Origin: an uncultured Dorea sp.
GTDB lineage: Bacteria > Bacillota > Clostridia > Lachnospirales > Lachnospiraceae
Direction of reading: 5' to 3'
Assembly (NCBI GenBank): GCA_910584575.1
Contig: CAJUBG010000030.1
Coordinates: 1 to 45,854, forward strand
DNA: 45,854 nucleotides
A program made the translations under genes and the position numbers. This document shows, piece after piece, positions 7,816 through 16,213 of this stretch (its first letter is position 1; each line of letters opens with the position of its first letter). A model generated the notes under the pieces. The model did no database searches and was not told where the DNA came from. It was given only the letters and a program-made list of their open reading frames with translations.

Positions 7816-10008
7816 ATGAAATCATTAATATTAGCCGAAAAACCCTCTGTTGCCCGTGACATTGCCCGCGTATTGAACTGCCGCAAGAATCTTGCAGGCG
7901 CCATCGAGGGAAACCAATACGTGGTCACATGGGCTCTGGGCCATCTTGTTACTTTGGCTGACCCTGAAGAATATGACAAAAAATTTAAAGAATGGAATAT
8001 GTCCTACCTGCCTATGGTTCCCAAGAAATGGGAGCTTATTGTAATCAAACAGACGGCAAAGCAATACCACAACGTCAAGTCCCAACTGTTCCGCAAGGAT
8101 ATCAGCGATATCATCATTGCCACAGACGCCGGAAGGGAGGGTGAGCTGGTTGCCCGCTGGATTTTGGAAAAGTCCAACTGCCAGAAGCCTGTGAAAAGAC
8201 TCTGGATTTCTTCTGTCACTGACAAGGCAATCAAAGAAGGCTTCTCCCATCTAAAGGACGGGCGGGAATACCTTGACTTATACCGCGCTGCAAGAAGCCG
8301 CGCAGAAGCAGACTGGCTGGTGGGAATCAACGCTACCCGCGCCCTGACCTGCAAATACAATGCTCAGCTCTCCTGTGGACGCGTCCAGACTCCTACCCTT
8401 GCCATTATCGCAAGGCGTGAAGACGAAATCCGAGCCTTTCGCCCACAGGAATATTATGGCCTTACCTGTACTGCCGGAAATGTAAAATGGACATGGCTGC
8501 ATGAGAAAAACGGAAATACCCGTTCGTTTCAGAAGCCCTTTATTACAGAACTGCACACAAGCCTTAAAGGGCAGTCGCTTACAGTCACAGACGTACAAAA
8601 AACAGCGAAAAAGACCTACGCCCCTGGACTTTATGACCTGACAGAATTACAGAGGGACGCAAACCGGCGTTTCGGGTTCTCCGCCAAGGAAACCCTGAAT
8701 ATCATGCAGCGTCTGTATGAAAACCACAAGGTACTCACCTACCCACGGACAGATTCCCGCTATATCGGCACAGACATTGTCCCAACCATAAAGGAACGTC
8801 TGAAAGCCTGCAACACTGGACCGTATAAGAAATTCATTCCACAGCTTTTGAAAATGCCAATCAAGGCGAGCAAATCATTTGTAGACGATAAGAAGGTCAG
8901 CGACCATCACGCAATTATTCCAACCGAGGAGTCTGTCCTTCTTGAGCATCTCAGCAACGAAGAACGCAAAATCTACGACCTGGTGGTGCGACGTTTCATC
9001 AGCGTCCTCTATCCTGCATTTGAATATGAGCAGACTACACTGAAAGGAACTGCCTCCGGTCAATGCTTCATTGCAAGAGGAAAACGGGTTCTCGCCCCTG
9101 GCTTTAAGGCAGTTTACGAGGCAGAGCATTTTGAGGACAACGAGAATGAGGAGGAAACCTCATTTCAGACGGCAGACCAATCCCTCCCGCCCCTGAAAAA
9201 AGGCGAAGTCTTGCCGATTTCCAACAGTTCCGTCCAGACCGGCAAAACGAAGCCTCCGGCAAGATTTACCGAGGCAACCCTGCTGACCGCCATGGAGAAT
9301 CCTGTGCGGTATATGGAATCCGACGACGCGAAAGCAAGAAAGACACTTGGAGATACAGGCGGCTTGGGAACGGTTGCTACACGGGCCGATATCATTGAGA
9401 AGCTATTTCATTCATTTCTCATTGAGAAGAAGGGAAATGAGCTTCTCATTACCTCAAAAGGGAAACAGCTTCTTACGTTAGTTCCCGAAGATTTGAAAAA
9501 ACCAGAGCTTACTGCAAAATGGGAGATGCAGCTTGCCGATATCGCCAAAGGCAAGCATAAGGAGGCGGCATTTCTTAAAGAGATTCAAGGATATACCAAT
9601 GCATTAATCGACGAGATTCGTTCAGCAGAAGGCTCATTCCGGCACGATAACCTGACCAACACGAAATGTCCCCGCTGCGGCAAGCGGATGCTGTCTGTCA
9701 ATGGGAAGAACGCGCGCCTTCTGGTATGCCAGGATCGGGAATGTGGATACCGAGAAACCGTCGCTCGTCTGAGCAATGCCCGCTGCCCGAATTGCCATAA
9801 GAAGATGGAGTTAATCAAGAAGGGGGACTCTGAAACCTTTGTCTGCGCCTGCGGTTACAAGGAAAAGCTCTCGGCCTTCAAGGCACGAAGGGAAAAAGAA
9901 GGGGCAGGAGTCACCAAGAAGGATGTACAGAAATATATGAAAAACCAGAAACAAGAAGCCGTTAATACAGCGTTTGCCGACGCGTTGTCGGGAATCAAGC
10001 TACAATAA
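7816..10008 (+). CDS. topB: DNA topoisomerase III (type IA)
   Basis: TopB relaxes or decatenates DNA by passing one strand through a transient nick, with the tyrosine joined to a 5' phosphate. The ATG at 7816 gives 730 aa starting MKSLILAEKPSVARDIARVL, the TOPRIM strand, behind AGGAG. The acidic TOPRIM motif is ATDAGREGE (about 102-110). The catalytic Tyr309 sits in LTYPRTDSR. The C-terminus has zinc-ribbon-like cysteine sets (CPRCGKRM, CPNCHKKM, CACGY at about 620-690), as in many Firmicutes TopB proteins. Nothing around it suggests a conjugative element, so it is probably the chromosomal copy. It has its own promoter and terminator. Confidence 0.96.
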   Translation: MKSLILAEKPSVARDIARVLNCRKNLAGAIEGNQYVVTWALGHLVTLADPEEYDKKFKEWNMSYLPMVPKKWELIVIKQTAKQYHNVKSQLFRKDISDIIIATDAGREGELVARWILEKSNCQKPVKRLWISSVTDKAIKEGFSHLKDGREYLDLYRAARSRAEADWLVGINATRALTCKYNAQLSCGRVQTPTLAIIARREDEIRAFRPQEYYGLTCTAGNVKWTWLHEKNGNTRSFQKPFITELHTSLKGQSLTVTDVQKTAKKTYAPGLYDLTELQRDANRRFGFSAKETLNIMQRLYENHKVLTYPRTDSRYIGTDIVPTIKERLKACNTGPYKKFIPQLLKMPIKASKSFVDDKKVSDHHAIIPTEESVLLEHLSNEERKIYDLVVRRFISVLYPAFEYEQTTLKGTASGQCFIARGKRVLAPGFKAVYEAEHFEDNENEEETSFQTADQSLPPLKKGEVLPISNSSVQTGKTKPPARFTEATLLTAMENPVRYMESDDAKARKTLGDTGGLGTVATRADIIEKLFHSFLIEKKGNELLITSKGKQLLTLVPEDLKKPELTAKWEMQLADIAKGKHKEAAFLKEIQGYTNALIDEIRSAEGSFRHDNLTNTKCPRCGKRMLSVNGKNARLLVCQDRECGYRETVARLSNARCPNCHKKMELIKKGDSETFVCACGYKEKLSAFKARREKEGAGVTKKDVQKYMKNQKQEAVNTAFADALSGIKLQ

Positions 10009-10012
10009 TCTA

Positions 10013-10069
10013 TAAAAAAGGCTACCGCATTACGCATAGAATATCTTTGCTTTGTGTGGTAGCTTTTTT
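10013..10069. terminator. Bidirectional terminator between topB and the DUF1847 gene
   Basis: GCTACCGCA (10021-10029) pairs with TGTGGTAGC (10055-10063) with one mismatch, flanked by an A-run and a T-run of six (10064-10069). Because A and T runs flank both sides, it can serve the convergent gene too. Confidence 0.8.
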
Positions 10070-10074
10070 CAATC

Positions 10075-10713
10075 TTACTCCATAAGCTTCTTATAATATG
10101 AATCCGCCGTATACAACGCTGCCGCCGGATTATGCCCAAGTACCCGATCCTTCGTCACAGCCGTTGTCGTCAACGCCTCTGAATACTTATAGAACAGGCT
10201 GTCATGCCCTACACATAATCCGACTACCACGTTAAGGTCTGTCTTTGCATGGTTCAGCATCTTTGCCTGCAAGATTGGATTACACATATTAAGCCCGATT
10301 CCGTTACATTCCTCCGGAATCCCGACAGAACTCTTTGGCGTCGCGCCTGCCTTACACGCAATCCCAAACACCTCAAACCCATGCGCCCTCAAAATGGACG
10401 CAAGCGTGCGGCTCTCCTTTAAAAGTCCGACACAGGTTGCGATTCCAATCTTCTTCGCCCCAATCTCACGGGCAAATGCCATAATCTCCTCCACTCTCGT
10501 ATACTGGCAATAATGCTCATACTCCACCTTTGCCGCGGCAACCATCGTCTTATGGTTTTCCTCCTCCTCATAACACGCCATTGCCTCACGGTACACCTCC
10601 TGATTCATATTCGTAGTCAGGCAAAACTCCGGATAAGACTTATCCATCTTATCGCAGTTCTTCACGGCGCAGTCAATACATGACCTCTCTTTTACTAATA
10701 CTTCATTACTCAT
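10075..10713 (-). CDS. DUF1847 family metal-binding-like protein
   Basis: This 212-aa protein matches DUF1847, a Clostridia/archaea family described as putative metal-binding; its biochemical role is unknown. The N-terminus has a cysteine cluster (CIDCAVKNCDKMD...FC, about residues 13-31). The core has conserved Cys-bearing turns: GIATCVGLL, GIACKAGATPKS, MCNPILQA and VVVGLCVGHDSLF. The fold is likely Rossmann-like with Cys ligands. There is no signal peptide or membrane segment. GAAGGAGG precedes the ATG at 10713. It lies downstream of the DUF3810 gene on the same strand, with a two-copy repeat array between them. Confidence 0.85.
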   Translation of the reverse strand: MSNEVLVKERSCIDCAVKNCDKMDKSYPEFCLTTNMNQEVYREAMACYEEEENHKTMVAAAKVEYEHYCQYTRVEEIMAFAREIGAKKIGIATCVGLLKESRTLASILRAHGFEVFGIACKAGATPKSSVGIPEECNGIGLNMCNPILQAKMLNHAKTDLNVVVGLCVGHDSLFYKYSEALTTTAVTKDRVLGHNPAAALYTADSYYKKLME

Positions 10714-10738
10714 TTTTTTCCTCCTTCTACCTGTTCAC

Positions 10739-10856
10739 TTTATTGGACGGAGTCCACCCGCCCGAAGGGCATGCATTACGGTGTGCCCTTGGTATACTTT
10801 ATTGGACGGAGTCCACCCGCCCGAAGGGCATGCATTACGGTGTGCCCTTGGTATAC
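10739..10856 (+). repeat. Dispersed ~60-bp repeat, array 1 (2 copies)
   Basis: Two identical tandem 59-bp units (10739-10797, 10798-10856). Each holds three short inverted repeats: GGAC-GGA-GTCC, GCCC-GAA-GGGC and a GTGTGCC...GGTATAC pair. The same element recurs at 22415-22600 and 25670-25781. There are no spacers between units and no cas genes, so this is not CRISPR. Read in the sense of the upstream gene (minus strand), the unit begins GTATACC. The last 22 bases of the array are the 3' end of the DUF3810 gene. Confidence 0.85.
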
Positions 10857-11932
10857 TTATAATAAGAAACAATCAAATCCACCATACGGTTATAGCTCTT
10901 GACCCCCTCCTTCTGTCCATTAGCCTTCAAATATGTATCATTGACCTTATTGGAAACCTCCGCGATTGCACCGTCGTATTTGGCCCAAAACTCTCGGTTA
11001 AGCCTAAGGTCAGCCTCCACCTCCGGCGGCAAAAGGCTCCGCACCTCCCTCCATACATCGTAGTCCGTCTTATACAGCACATTCATGCACTGTATCCACC
11101 CTGACAGATAACCGCTGTACGCAAATTCCTCCTCCCCCGACCTGCTGCACGCCAGAAATGCGATAAAATTCGCCTCCTGCTCTTGCATAAATCCCCGCAG
11201 GTGGGATAATTCATGGCAGGCTGTGAAGGGAATCACATAATCCTGGACATCTCCGTTAAAATTTGCCTCAATCGTAAACGGAGAATAGACACCTGTTAAA
11301 TTCTGAACCGAAAGAATACAGGAATTCACCAGCTCTTTCGGCCTGGGGAAATATCCTGTAAGCTCTGGATACTCCGACGCCAGCTTCTTCATCGCCTTCA
11401 CCGCATACTCCTCTGTCGGAAATTCCAGAACCATTCCTCCATCCTCATCCCGTTCAACTCTGCCGCTTAAGCCGGATATCTCACTGGTAAGCCAGATACA
11501 CACATCCTCCAATTCTTCTGAGGAATATTCTGCTATCCTGATTCCTGAGCTGTCCGAAAACGACTGCCGATGATAATTAATACCGCAATTTACCACATAG
11601 AGAAAACACAAGCCTCCCGCCAGCAGAAACAGATTCATAAATCTGCTGTACAGACCGCCTCCTGCGATTTTTCCGATTACCCTTCCGACAATCCATACGA
11701 TAGTTCCTATAAGCAGAAGATACAATAGCATTTCCGACATGGAAAATGGGAAATACCCCATCAGACGCCCCACGCTTCCCACCCACAGAGGGTAGATATG
11801 CGTACTGTACCATTGAGCAAATCCATTTAAAAATCTGGCCGCTATACTTAAAAGCAGGGCAATACTCCAGAGAACTGCACTTATAAGCAATTTTATTTTA
11901 TTTTTTTTAGAAACTCTGCCTTCTTCCGCCAT
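10835..11932 (-). CDS. DUF3810 family membrane zinc metallopeptidase-like protein
   Basis: A 365-aa protein with N-terminal membrane segments (about 14-34, 66-88 and 100-116) and an outer catalytic-like domain. HELSH (240-244) is an HExxH zinc site, followed by LRGFMQEQEANF in which Glu253 is a plausible third ligand. This layout fits DUF3810, a family of predicted membrane-bound metallopeptidases with no known substrate. The start at 11932 has only a weak ribosome binding site. The last six codons (YTKGTP) and the stop lie inside a copy of the dispersed 60-bp repeat, so the native C-terminus has been replaced or defined by repeat insertion. Confidence 0.8.
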   Translation of the reverse strand: MAEEGRVSKKNKIKLLISAVLWSIALLLSIAARFLNGFAQWYSTHIYPLWVGSVGRLMGYFPFSMSEMLLYLLLIGTIVWIVGRVIGKIAGGGLYSRFMNLFLLAGGLCFLYVVNCGINYHRQSFSDSSGIRIAEYSSEELEDVCIWLTSEISGLSGRVERDEDGGMVLEFPTEEYAVKAMKKLASEYPELTGYFPRPKELVNSCILSVQNLTGVYSPFTIEANFNGDVQDYVIPFTACHELSHLRGFMQEQEANFIAFLACSRSGEEEFAYSGYLSGWIQCMNVLYKTDYDVWREVRSLLPPEVEADLRLNREFWAKYDGAIAEVSNKVNDTYLKANGQKEGVKSYNRMVDLIVSYYKYTKGTP

Positions 11933-12010
11933 ATAACACTCTGCTATCCTTCTTGCTTCTTCCTACTGCGATTACGTCTGCCGAAACATATTTTATAATA
12001 TTAGTCTAAC

Positions 12011-12045
12011 AATCCCCCTCCTTCTTGTCAAGAAAGAGGGGGATT
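12011..12045 (-). terminator. Strong hairpin after the 318-aa gene
   Basis: A 10-bp G/C-rich stem (12011-12020 with 12036-12045), with an inner 5-bp TTCTT/AAGAA stem inside the loop. It lies 39 bases past the stop of the minus-strand gene ending at 12084. There is no clear U-tract, so termination may be incomplete. Confidence 0.55.
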
Positions 12046-12083
12046 TCAATTACTGCCTTTTATTTCCTATATTATTCATTCTA

Positions 12084-13040
12084 TCAGGCGCGCCCCGACA
12101 GAACCATCCTTCTACTGACCAGATACCCGCCAGGCGCCTTTGCCATCTGTTCAATCTGATTCATAAAAAGGTCAAGCTGAAGATTCCTGTTAGCCTCAAG
12201 CTTCTCCTTAATCGACGCCAGAAGCTTCTCCTTACTGCTGGTATCTGAACCGGAAAATGTACGGTCTAGCTTTACCTGATACAATTTCTCATACTGCTCA
12301 TCCTGATACTTCTGATACCCTGGTCTGCCGGCGGCAACCAGTTCAAAATTCTTAAGCCCCCACCGAAGGGAAAACATGGCTGACTCCATCGTGTCCTCAC
12401 CGGAGGAATTAAGCAGCTTCCGGTACTCGGCATAAGTCTCAGGAGAATACTTTTCCATCGCATAACGAATCTCCCCCCTGCTGTCCTCATGCACATAACC
12501 AGCCCCATCCAGACCGATTGCATGCTTTACCTGGTATTCCATCTTACAGGAACCAACCCGCTTACCCTCCATGCCAATTCTGGCGATAGATTTCATTGCC
12601 TCCATAAATGAGCCTCTCGAAGCTTCATCTATGAACTGGTTAGCAAGATATTCTGCTTTCTCAACTCCCAGACTAATTCGTGCCAGGCGGTCTGCCTCCT
12701 CAACGCCATGGACATTATTCGGCAGAAAATCACTCCTGATAATATCATAGACACTGTCTTTCAATTCCTGGCTCTTGCCTCTTAAAGCATCTGTAATCGC
12801 ATTGTCAATTCTGGCATACCCTGTATGAAATGGTGTCACATTTCCTAATTCTATCACCACAGGAGACGGCTTTACCGGCGCCGCAGGGGTGCCTTCCGGA
12901 AGTGCAAAAGGTTTATCATTCATCGGTTTCACAGATGCAAAATTCTTCTTAATCTGCTCCATCTGCGCGGTATTAATCTTACCCATCCAGGAAGTTATCG
13001 GCTGACAGCCCGTAGAGTAGGAACAGGTGCATTGACTCAT
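12084..13040 (-). CDS. Hypothetical protein, 318 aa
   Basis: I do not recognise this family. The protein begins with a short Cys-rich stretch (MSQCTCSYSTGC), has a Pro-rich linker (about 45-60, PEGTPAAPVKPSP), and is then mainly helical and charged up to residue 318. There is no signal peptide and no membrane span. AAGGAGG lies at a good distance before the ATG, so it is surely translated. A GTCGATAT box about 65 bases upstream matches the -10 of flagellar sigma promoters at 7 of 8. With the DUF6033-like gene nearby this suggests, but does not prove, membership of the motility regulon. Confidence 0.75.
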   Translation of the reverse strand: MSQCTCSYSTGCQPITSWMGKINTAQMEQIKKNFASVKPMNDKPFALPEGTPAAPVKPSPVVIELGNVTPFHTGYARIDNAITDALRGKSQELKDSVYDIIRSDFLPNNVHGVEEADRLARISLGVEKAEYLANQFIDEASRGSFMEAMKSIARIGMEGKRVGSCKMEYQVKHAIGLDGAGYVHEDSRGEIRYAMEKYSPETYAEYRKLLNSSGEDTMESAMFSLRWGLKNFELVAAGRPGYQKYQDEQYEKLYQVKLDRTFSGSDTSSKEKLLASIKEKLEANRNLQLDLFMNQIEQMAKAPGGYLVSRRMVLSGRA

Positions 13041-13105
13041 AGTTACGACCTCCTTTCGGAAGGCATCTTCAAATTACCTTCTACCTTTTTGTACGTATAT
13101 TTAAT

Positions 13106-13132
13106 ATATCGACGGGAATCTATGGCACGATA
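13106..13132 (-). promoter_or_regulatory. sigma-28-like promoter of the 318-aa gene
   Basis: On the minus strand TATC (13132-13129), 15 bases, GTCGATAT (13113-13106). The -10 is 7 of 8 to GCCGATAT; the -35 is weak (2 of 4). Confidence 0.35.
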
Positions 13133-13166
13133 ACTCAATATAAAATATTTGTACAAACAATGCCAA

Positions 13167-13940
13167 TTATGTAGCTAATTTAATCCACGCATTTCCATAA
13201 ACGACTCTACATATTTTTACTGCATCTTCTATACTTAAACACAATAACTTTTTCCGAAACAAATCTACAATCAGATTATTATATTCCACTCCCAACATCA
13301 GAGAATGGTTATCAATGACATTTTTACAAAATCTGCCGACTTCATAATTCTTTCTTTCCGGACTGTTAAGTCCAAACAGTTTAATATGTCCTCTTATAAT
13401 ATCAAGTTCTTCTTCATCATATTTTCCAGAGTATTGATCCGGTACATATTTACACTTAAGCAAATCATATTGTAACCTTAAAACATTTCCATCCTCTTGC
13501 TTTTGGGCTTCAAACGGCTGTAGCATGACCTTTCCCATCTTTATATACTCATAACGCAGCTTTTTATATCTCTCACAAGGTTCCTTACAGTCATACTTTT
13601 CACAGACAGCCGCTTCAAAATCCTCCACAGCATTCAATGACAATTTTCGTTTTTTCTCACCCTTTCGTTTATAGATACCATTACAATTCTCACATGCAAT
13701 TCCCAGATTTGGAACACAATCCACTAAATAATCAGAATTAAATTTTTCTATGCCATGTTCAATCTGTCCACGCCTCTGTCCATTAATCCAGACAGAATCA
13801 TAGCAATACATACAATATCCGCCTGTTGTCACTTTTAATAAATCCCACAAGTTATCCTTATATTTACTCCAGCCATATTTTTTATTTTCATCATAAACTG
13901 GCACAAATACAGGAATATCGACAACAAAAAAATCCTCCAT
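13167..13940 (-). CDS. HNH endonuclease, PtuB-like (cassette gene 3)
   Basis: A 257-aa protein with an N-terminal HNH nuclease domain: zinc ligands Cys43 and Cys46 (GYCMYC), the catalytic-type His62 in QIEHGIEKF, Asn78 in PNLGIACENC, and Cys83/Cys86-Asn87. The spacing and the ACxxCN-x-x-Y-K-x-K-G ending resemble the TIGR02646/PtuB class found with ATPases in Septu systems and some retrons. Residues 110-257 are unrecognised and helical. It starts 6 bases after the ATPase stop and uses the GAGGAG that forms the last ATPase codons as ribosome binding site. AT-rich base use sets the cassette apart from its neighbours. It probably cuts nucleic acid when the ATPase partner is triggered. Confidence 0.8.
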   Translation of the reverse strand: MEDFFVVDIPVFVPVYDENKKYGWSKYKDNLWDLLKVTTGGYCMYCYDSVWINGQRRGQIEHGIEKFNSDYLVDCVPNLGIACENCNGIYKRKGEKKRKLSLNAVEDFEAAVCEKYDCKEPCERYKKLRYEYIKMGKVMLQPFEAQKQEDGNVLRLQYDLLKCKYVPDQYSGKYDEEELDIIRGHIKLFGLNSPERKNYEVGRFCKNVIDNHSLMLGVEYNNLIVDLFRKKLLCLSIEDAVKICRVVYGNAWIKLAT

Positions 13941-13946
13941 CCTTCG

Positions 13947-14915
13947 CTACCACTCCTCAATCTGCTTACATATCATCTTCTGATGCGGCTGAAGCTTTCT
14001 GCATTGAATCCACTTAAGTTCATTCTCCGCCTTTTCATCCCACACACCTGCAATCTTTAAATTCAACAAGACTCGTAATCTTTCGTCAACGAAGTCATCA
14101 TCAGACCTATGGATGATATCTCCACTAAAAAACAACCTCACAAAAATATCTTCTGCTGATACGGTACTTTTTAATTCCTGACTCGTATATATTTCATATG
14201 ATAACTCATGTAAAATAAGCAGATTCGCATTTTGTGTACATCTTACCACGTCTAAAGAATGCGTCGTCACTAAAAAGCTCATTACCGGAAACTGTTCCTG
14301 CAAAAAGTTTAAAATCTCAGCGCTATATTTTGGAGAGAGATATTCATCTATTTCGTCAATTACCACAACCCCATTACTCCATCCCCTTAACTGCATAGCA
14401 TCTCTAAAAAACAGCACTTCACTGAAAAGACGCAGTACCGCCTGATATCCACTGGATAACTGTACTTCATTTCCGTCCACCCTGACTTTATTTTCCGCCA
14501 GTCCAGCCTCCAGATTTTCTCTGTCAATCCGGATATCTTTTTGTAAAAAGGATTTACACATGCCGCGAAGTTCACCGCTATACTTGTCAAATAGCTGCTC
14601 AATACACGTTGCAGCATGAAATGTATCCTGCAAATTAAAATTAAATGGATTGATTCTATAATCTACTACATCTTTAGAATCAAAATTAATACTTTTATAC
14701 GCCTTACTCACCAATTCAACTTTATTTGCGTCAAATGTCCTATTTACCGAATCAATGAAATAAACAGCCTGGTCTATCTCATGCTCGACTACCTTGAGCA
14801 AAACCTCTGACTTTCCCGACGAATTATCACCCACTAAAATATAATTATGCCTTTCCGCCAATTGCCCGCAGATTGTATCTGTAATTCTATGAATCATACC
14901 TTGATAATTGCTCAT
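13947..14915 (-). CDS. ABC-type/SMC-like AAA ATPase, PtuA-like (cassette gene 2)
   Basis: A 322-aa ATPase with Walker A GDNSSGKS (29-36), an ABC-type signature LSSGYQ (153-158), Walker B VVVIDEIDEYLSP (183-195) and a switch histidine in FLVTTHS (214-220). This order is that of OLD/PtuA/RecF-like ATPases. It is short for PtuA and lacks a long coiled-coil insert or TOPRIM domain. The ATG at 14915 is preferred over the GTG at 14921 because GAGGAG lies 5 bases before it. It overlaps the DUF262 gene by 29 bases and is nearly joined to the HNH gene, so all three are made together. It probably senses a signal and controls the HNH nuclease. The link to PtuA is inference from architecture and neighbours. 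Confidence 0.8.
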   Translation of the reverse strand: MSNYQGMIHRITDTICGQLAERHNYILVGDNSSGKSEVLLKVVEHEIDQAVYFIDSVNRTFDANKVELVSKAYKSINFDSKDVVDYRINPFNFNLQDTFHAATCIEQLFDKYSGELRGMCKSFLQKDIRIDRENLEAGLAENKVRVDGNEVQLSSGYQAVLRLFSEVLFFRDAMQLRGWSNGVVVIDEIDEYLSPKYSAEILNFLQEQFPVMSFLVTTHSLDVVRCTQNANLLILHELSYEIYTSQELKSTVSAEDIFVRLFFSGDIIHRSDDDFVDERLRVLLNLKIAGVWDEKAENELKWIQCRKLQPHQKMICKQIEEW

Positions 14916-16065
14916 ACACACTCCTCAACCGCTTTTCAATTTCACTTCGTCCGGACGTACCGCTTATGAGCGTACTCCGGTATCCATCACCCTCAACAAT
15001 ATCCTTACACTTTTGTTTTGTGATATACGGTTTATTTTCCATTCTATCCCATACAACAAATAAACTAACTAAAGCTAAACCCTTATTTTTCCCGCTTACC
15101 CCTTCTAGCGCTTCAAAAAAGGATAATAACGCTTCTCTGTATATCTTAATCTGATTTTCATCAAACTTTCTCGCTCTTTCAGAAAAATCGTCTAACAAAA
15201 CCGAAATCTTCCCTTTATATCCCGTCAATACAAATTTTTCCCCTTTTCCCTTTACATAATACTTAAATGCACACATTCTTAAAAGCAGTTCTACATCCTT
15301 ACTTTCTTTATTTACATCTGCATTCGGATTCCCGCTATATAAAACCCGCCATTTCTTATTATGGTCATTCAAATCATACAACATCTCATAGAACTTACAG
15401 TTATATATTCCATTCCTAAGCTCTTGGCTCGACAGTGGTGGCCCGCCTATGTTTAAATTCGCAAAAATTTTATGCAATGTTTTTTCCTTATATTCTTCAC
15501 TGTCAACGTTGATTATAACGATTGTTAAAGGCGCGAAATCTATTTTTCGTTTCAGACGGTCGCTCAAATGATTATAAGTAATATCAATGCACTGTTCTTC
15601 CCCATTGCTTTCTTTATACCGCATATAATATGTTTTATCTTTTAATCCACTCTTTTCAAGGCATTCCCATAATCCACTTTCGGCACACGTTGTTTTGCGA
15701 AAATCTACAAAAGCATTTTTTGTCCTTCTCAAATATTTGCCTTTAAAATACAAATACAGGCTGAATATCCTTTGCTGTCCATCCAAAATAACTATCTGCT
15801 GTTCTCTGTTTCTATAACAATAGATTGGCGGTATGGGCATCCCTCGAACCAGTGAAACCGCCAGTTCTTCAACCTGCGTCTCTTTCCACCGGTACATTCT
15901 CTGAAAACCCGGTATAATATAATCTCCCTTTTCCAACCCATCCATCATAGAACTAAACGCCATTTGCGTAGTTACAGTCTGAATCATCACATTCTCGATC
16001 ATCTCTATATCCCGTGCCGTTTCTATCGCTGCTTCATACCTTTTTTCTATCATACACTCCACCAT
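14887..16065 (-). CDS. DUF262 (GmrS-like) protein, cassette gene 1
   Basis: A 392-aa protein with the DUF262 hallmarks: IIPGFQRMYRW (50-60), ILDGQQR (93-99), and FANLNIGGPPLSSQELRNG near residue 205-223. DUF262 is the ParB/Srx-fold nucleotidase domain of the type IV enzyme GmrSD (GmrS half) and of SspE, where DGQQR-type residues bind and hydrolyse nucleotide. The partner HNH-like DUF1524 domain that usually follows is absent; a separate HNH gene lies two genes downstream instead. AAAGGG precedes the ATG at 16065; the ATG at 16053 behind GGTGGAG is an alternative. It is the promoter-proximal gene of the cassette. Confidence 0.85.
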   Translation of the reverse strand: MVECMIEKRYEAAIETARDIEMIENVMIQTVTTQMAFSSMMDGLEKGDYIIPGFQRMYRWKETQVEELAVSLVRGMPIPPIYCYRNREQQIVILDGQQRIFSLYLYFKGKYLRRTKNAFVDFRKTTCAESGLWECLEKSGLKDKTYYMRYKESNGEEQCIDITYNHLSDRLKRKIDFAPLTIVIINVDSEEYKEKTLHKIFANLNIGGPPLSSQELRNGIYNCKFYEMLYDLNDHNKKWRVLYSGNPNADVNKESKDVELLLRMCAFKYYVKGKGEKFVLTGYKGKISVLLDDFSERARKFDENQIKIYREALLSFFEALEGVSGKNKGLALVSLFVVWDRMENKPYITKQKCKDIVEGDGYRSTLISGTSGRSEIEKRLRSVYEQLSRYDS

Positions 16066-16133
16066 ACTACCCTTTATTTATTATCATCACAATATATATC
16101 ATTATATTCCTTTTTTGCGTCGTAAACAAGAAT

Positions 16134-16177
16134 CAAAAACAGACAGGATATTCCCCCAACTACAAAGGAATACCCTG
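16134..16177 (-). terminator. Terminator of the sugar ABC operon
   Basis: On the minus strand an 11-bp stem (16177-16167 with 16154-16144, one G-T pair) is followed by TCTGTTTTTG. It lies 37 bases beyond the end of the last permease gene. Confidence 0.7.
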
Positions 16178-16213
16178 CCAAAAAAGGTGTGCAATAAATT
16201 AGAAAATGTCTGC

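Noticed and set aside
7816..10008. topB as the marker of an integrative conjugative element
   Set aside because: No relaxase, coupling protein, type IV secretion gene or integrase lies nearby.
10680..10862. Plus-strand frames across repeat array 1
   Set aside because: Translation of the repeat itself; no start signals.
13041..13166. Small gene between the 318-aa gene and the HNH gene
   Set aside because: No start with a ribosome binding site; only promoter-like sequence is seen.
12084..16065. The 318-aa gene as a fourth member of the defence cassette
   Set aside because: It has its own strong ribosome binding site and promoter-like box, is 126 bp away, and its base composition is like the rest of the chromosome.
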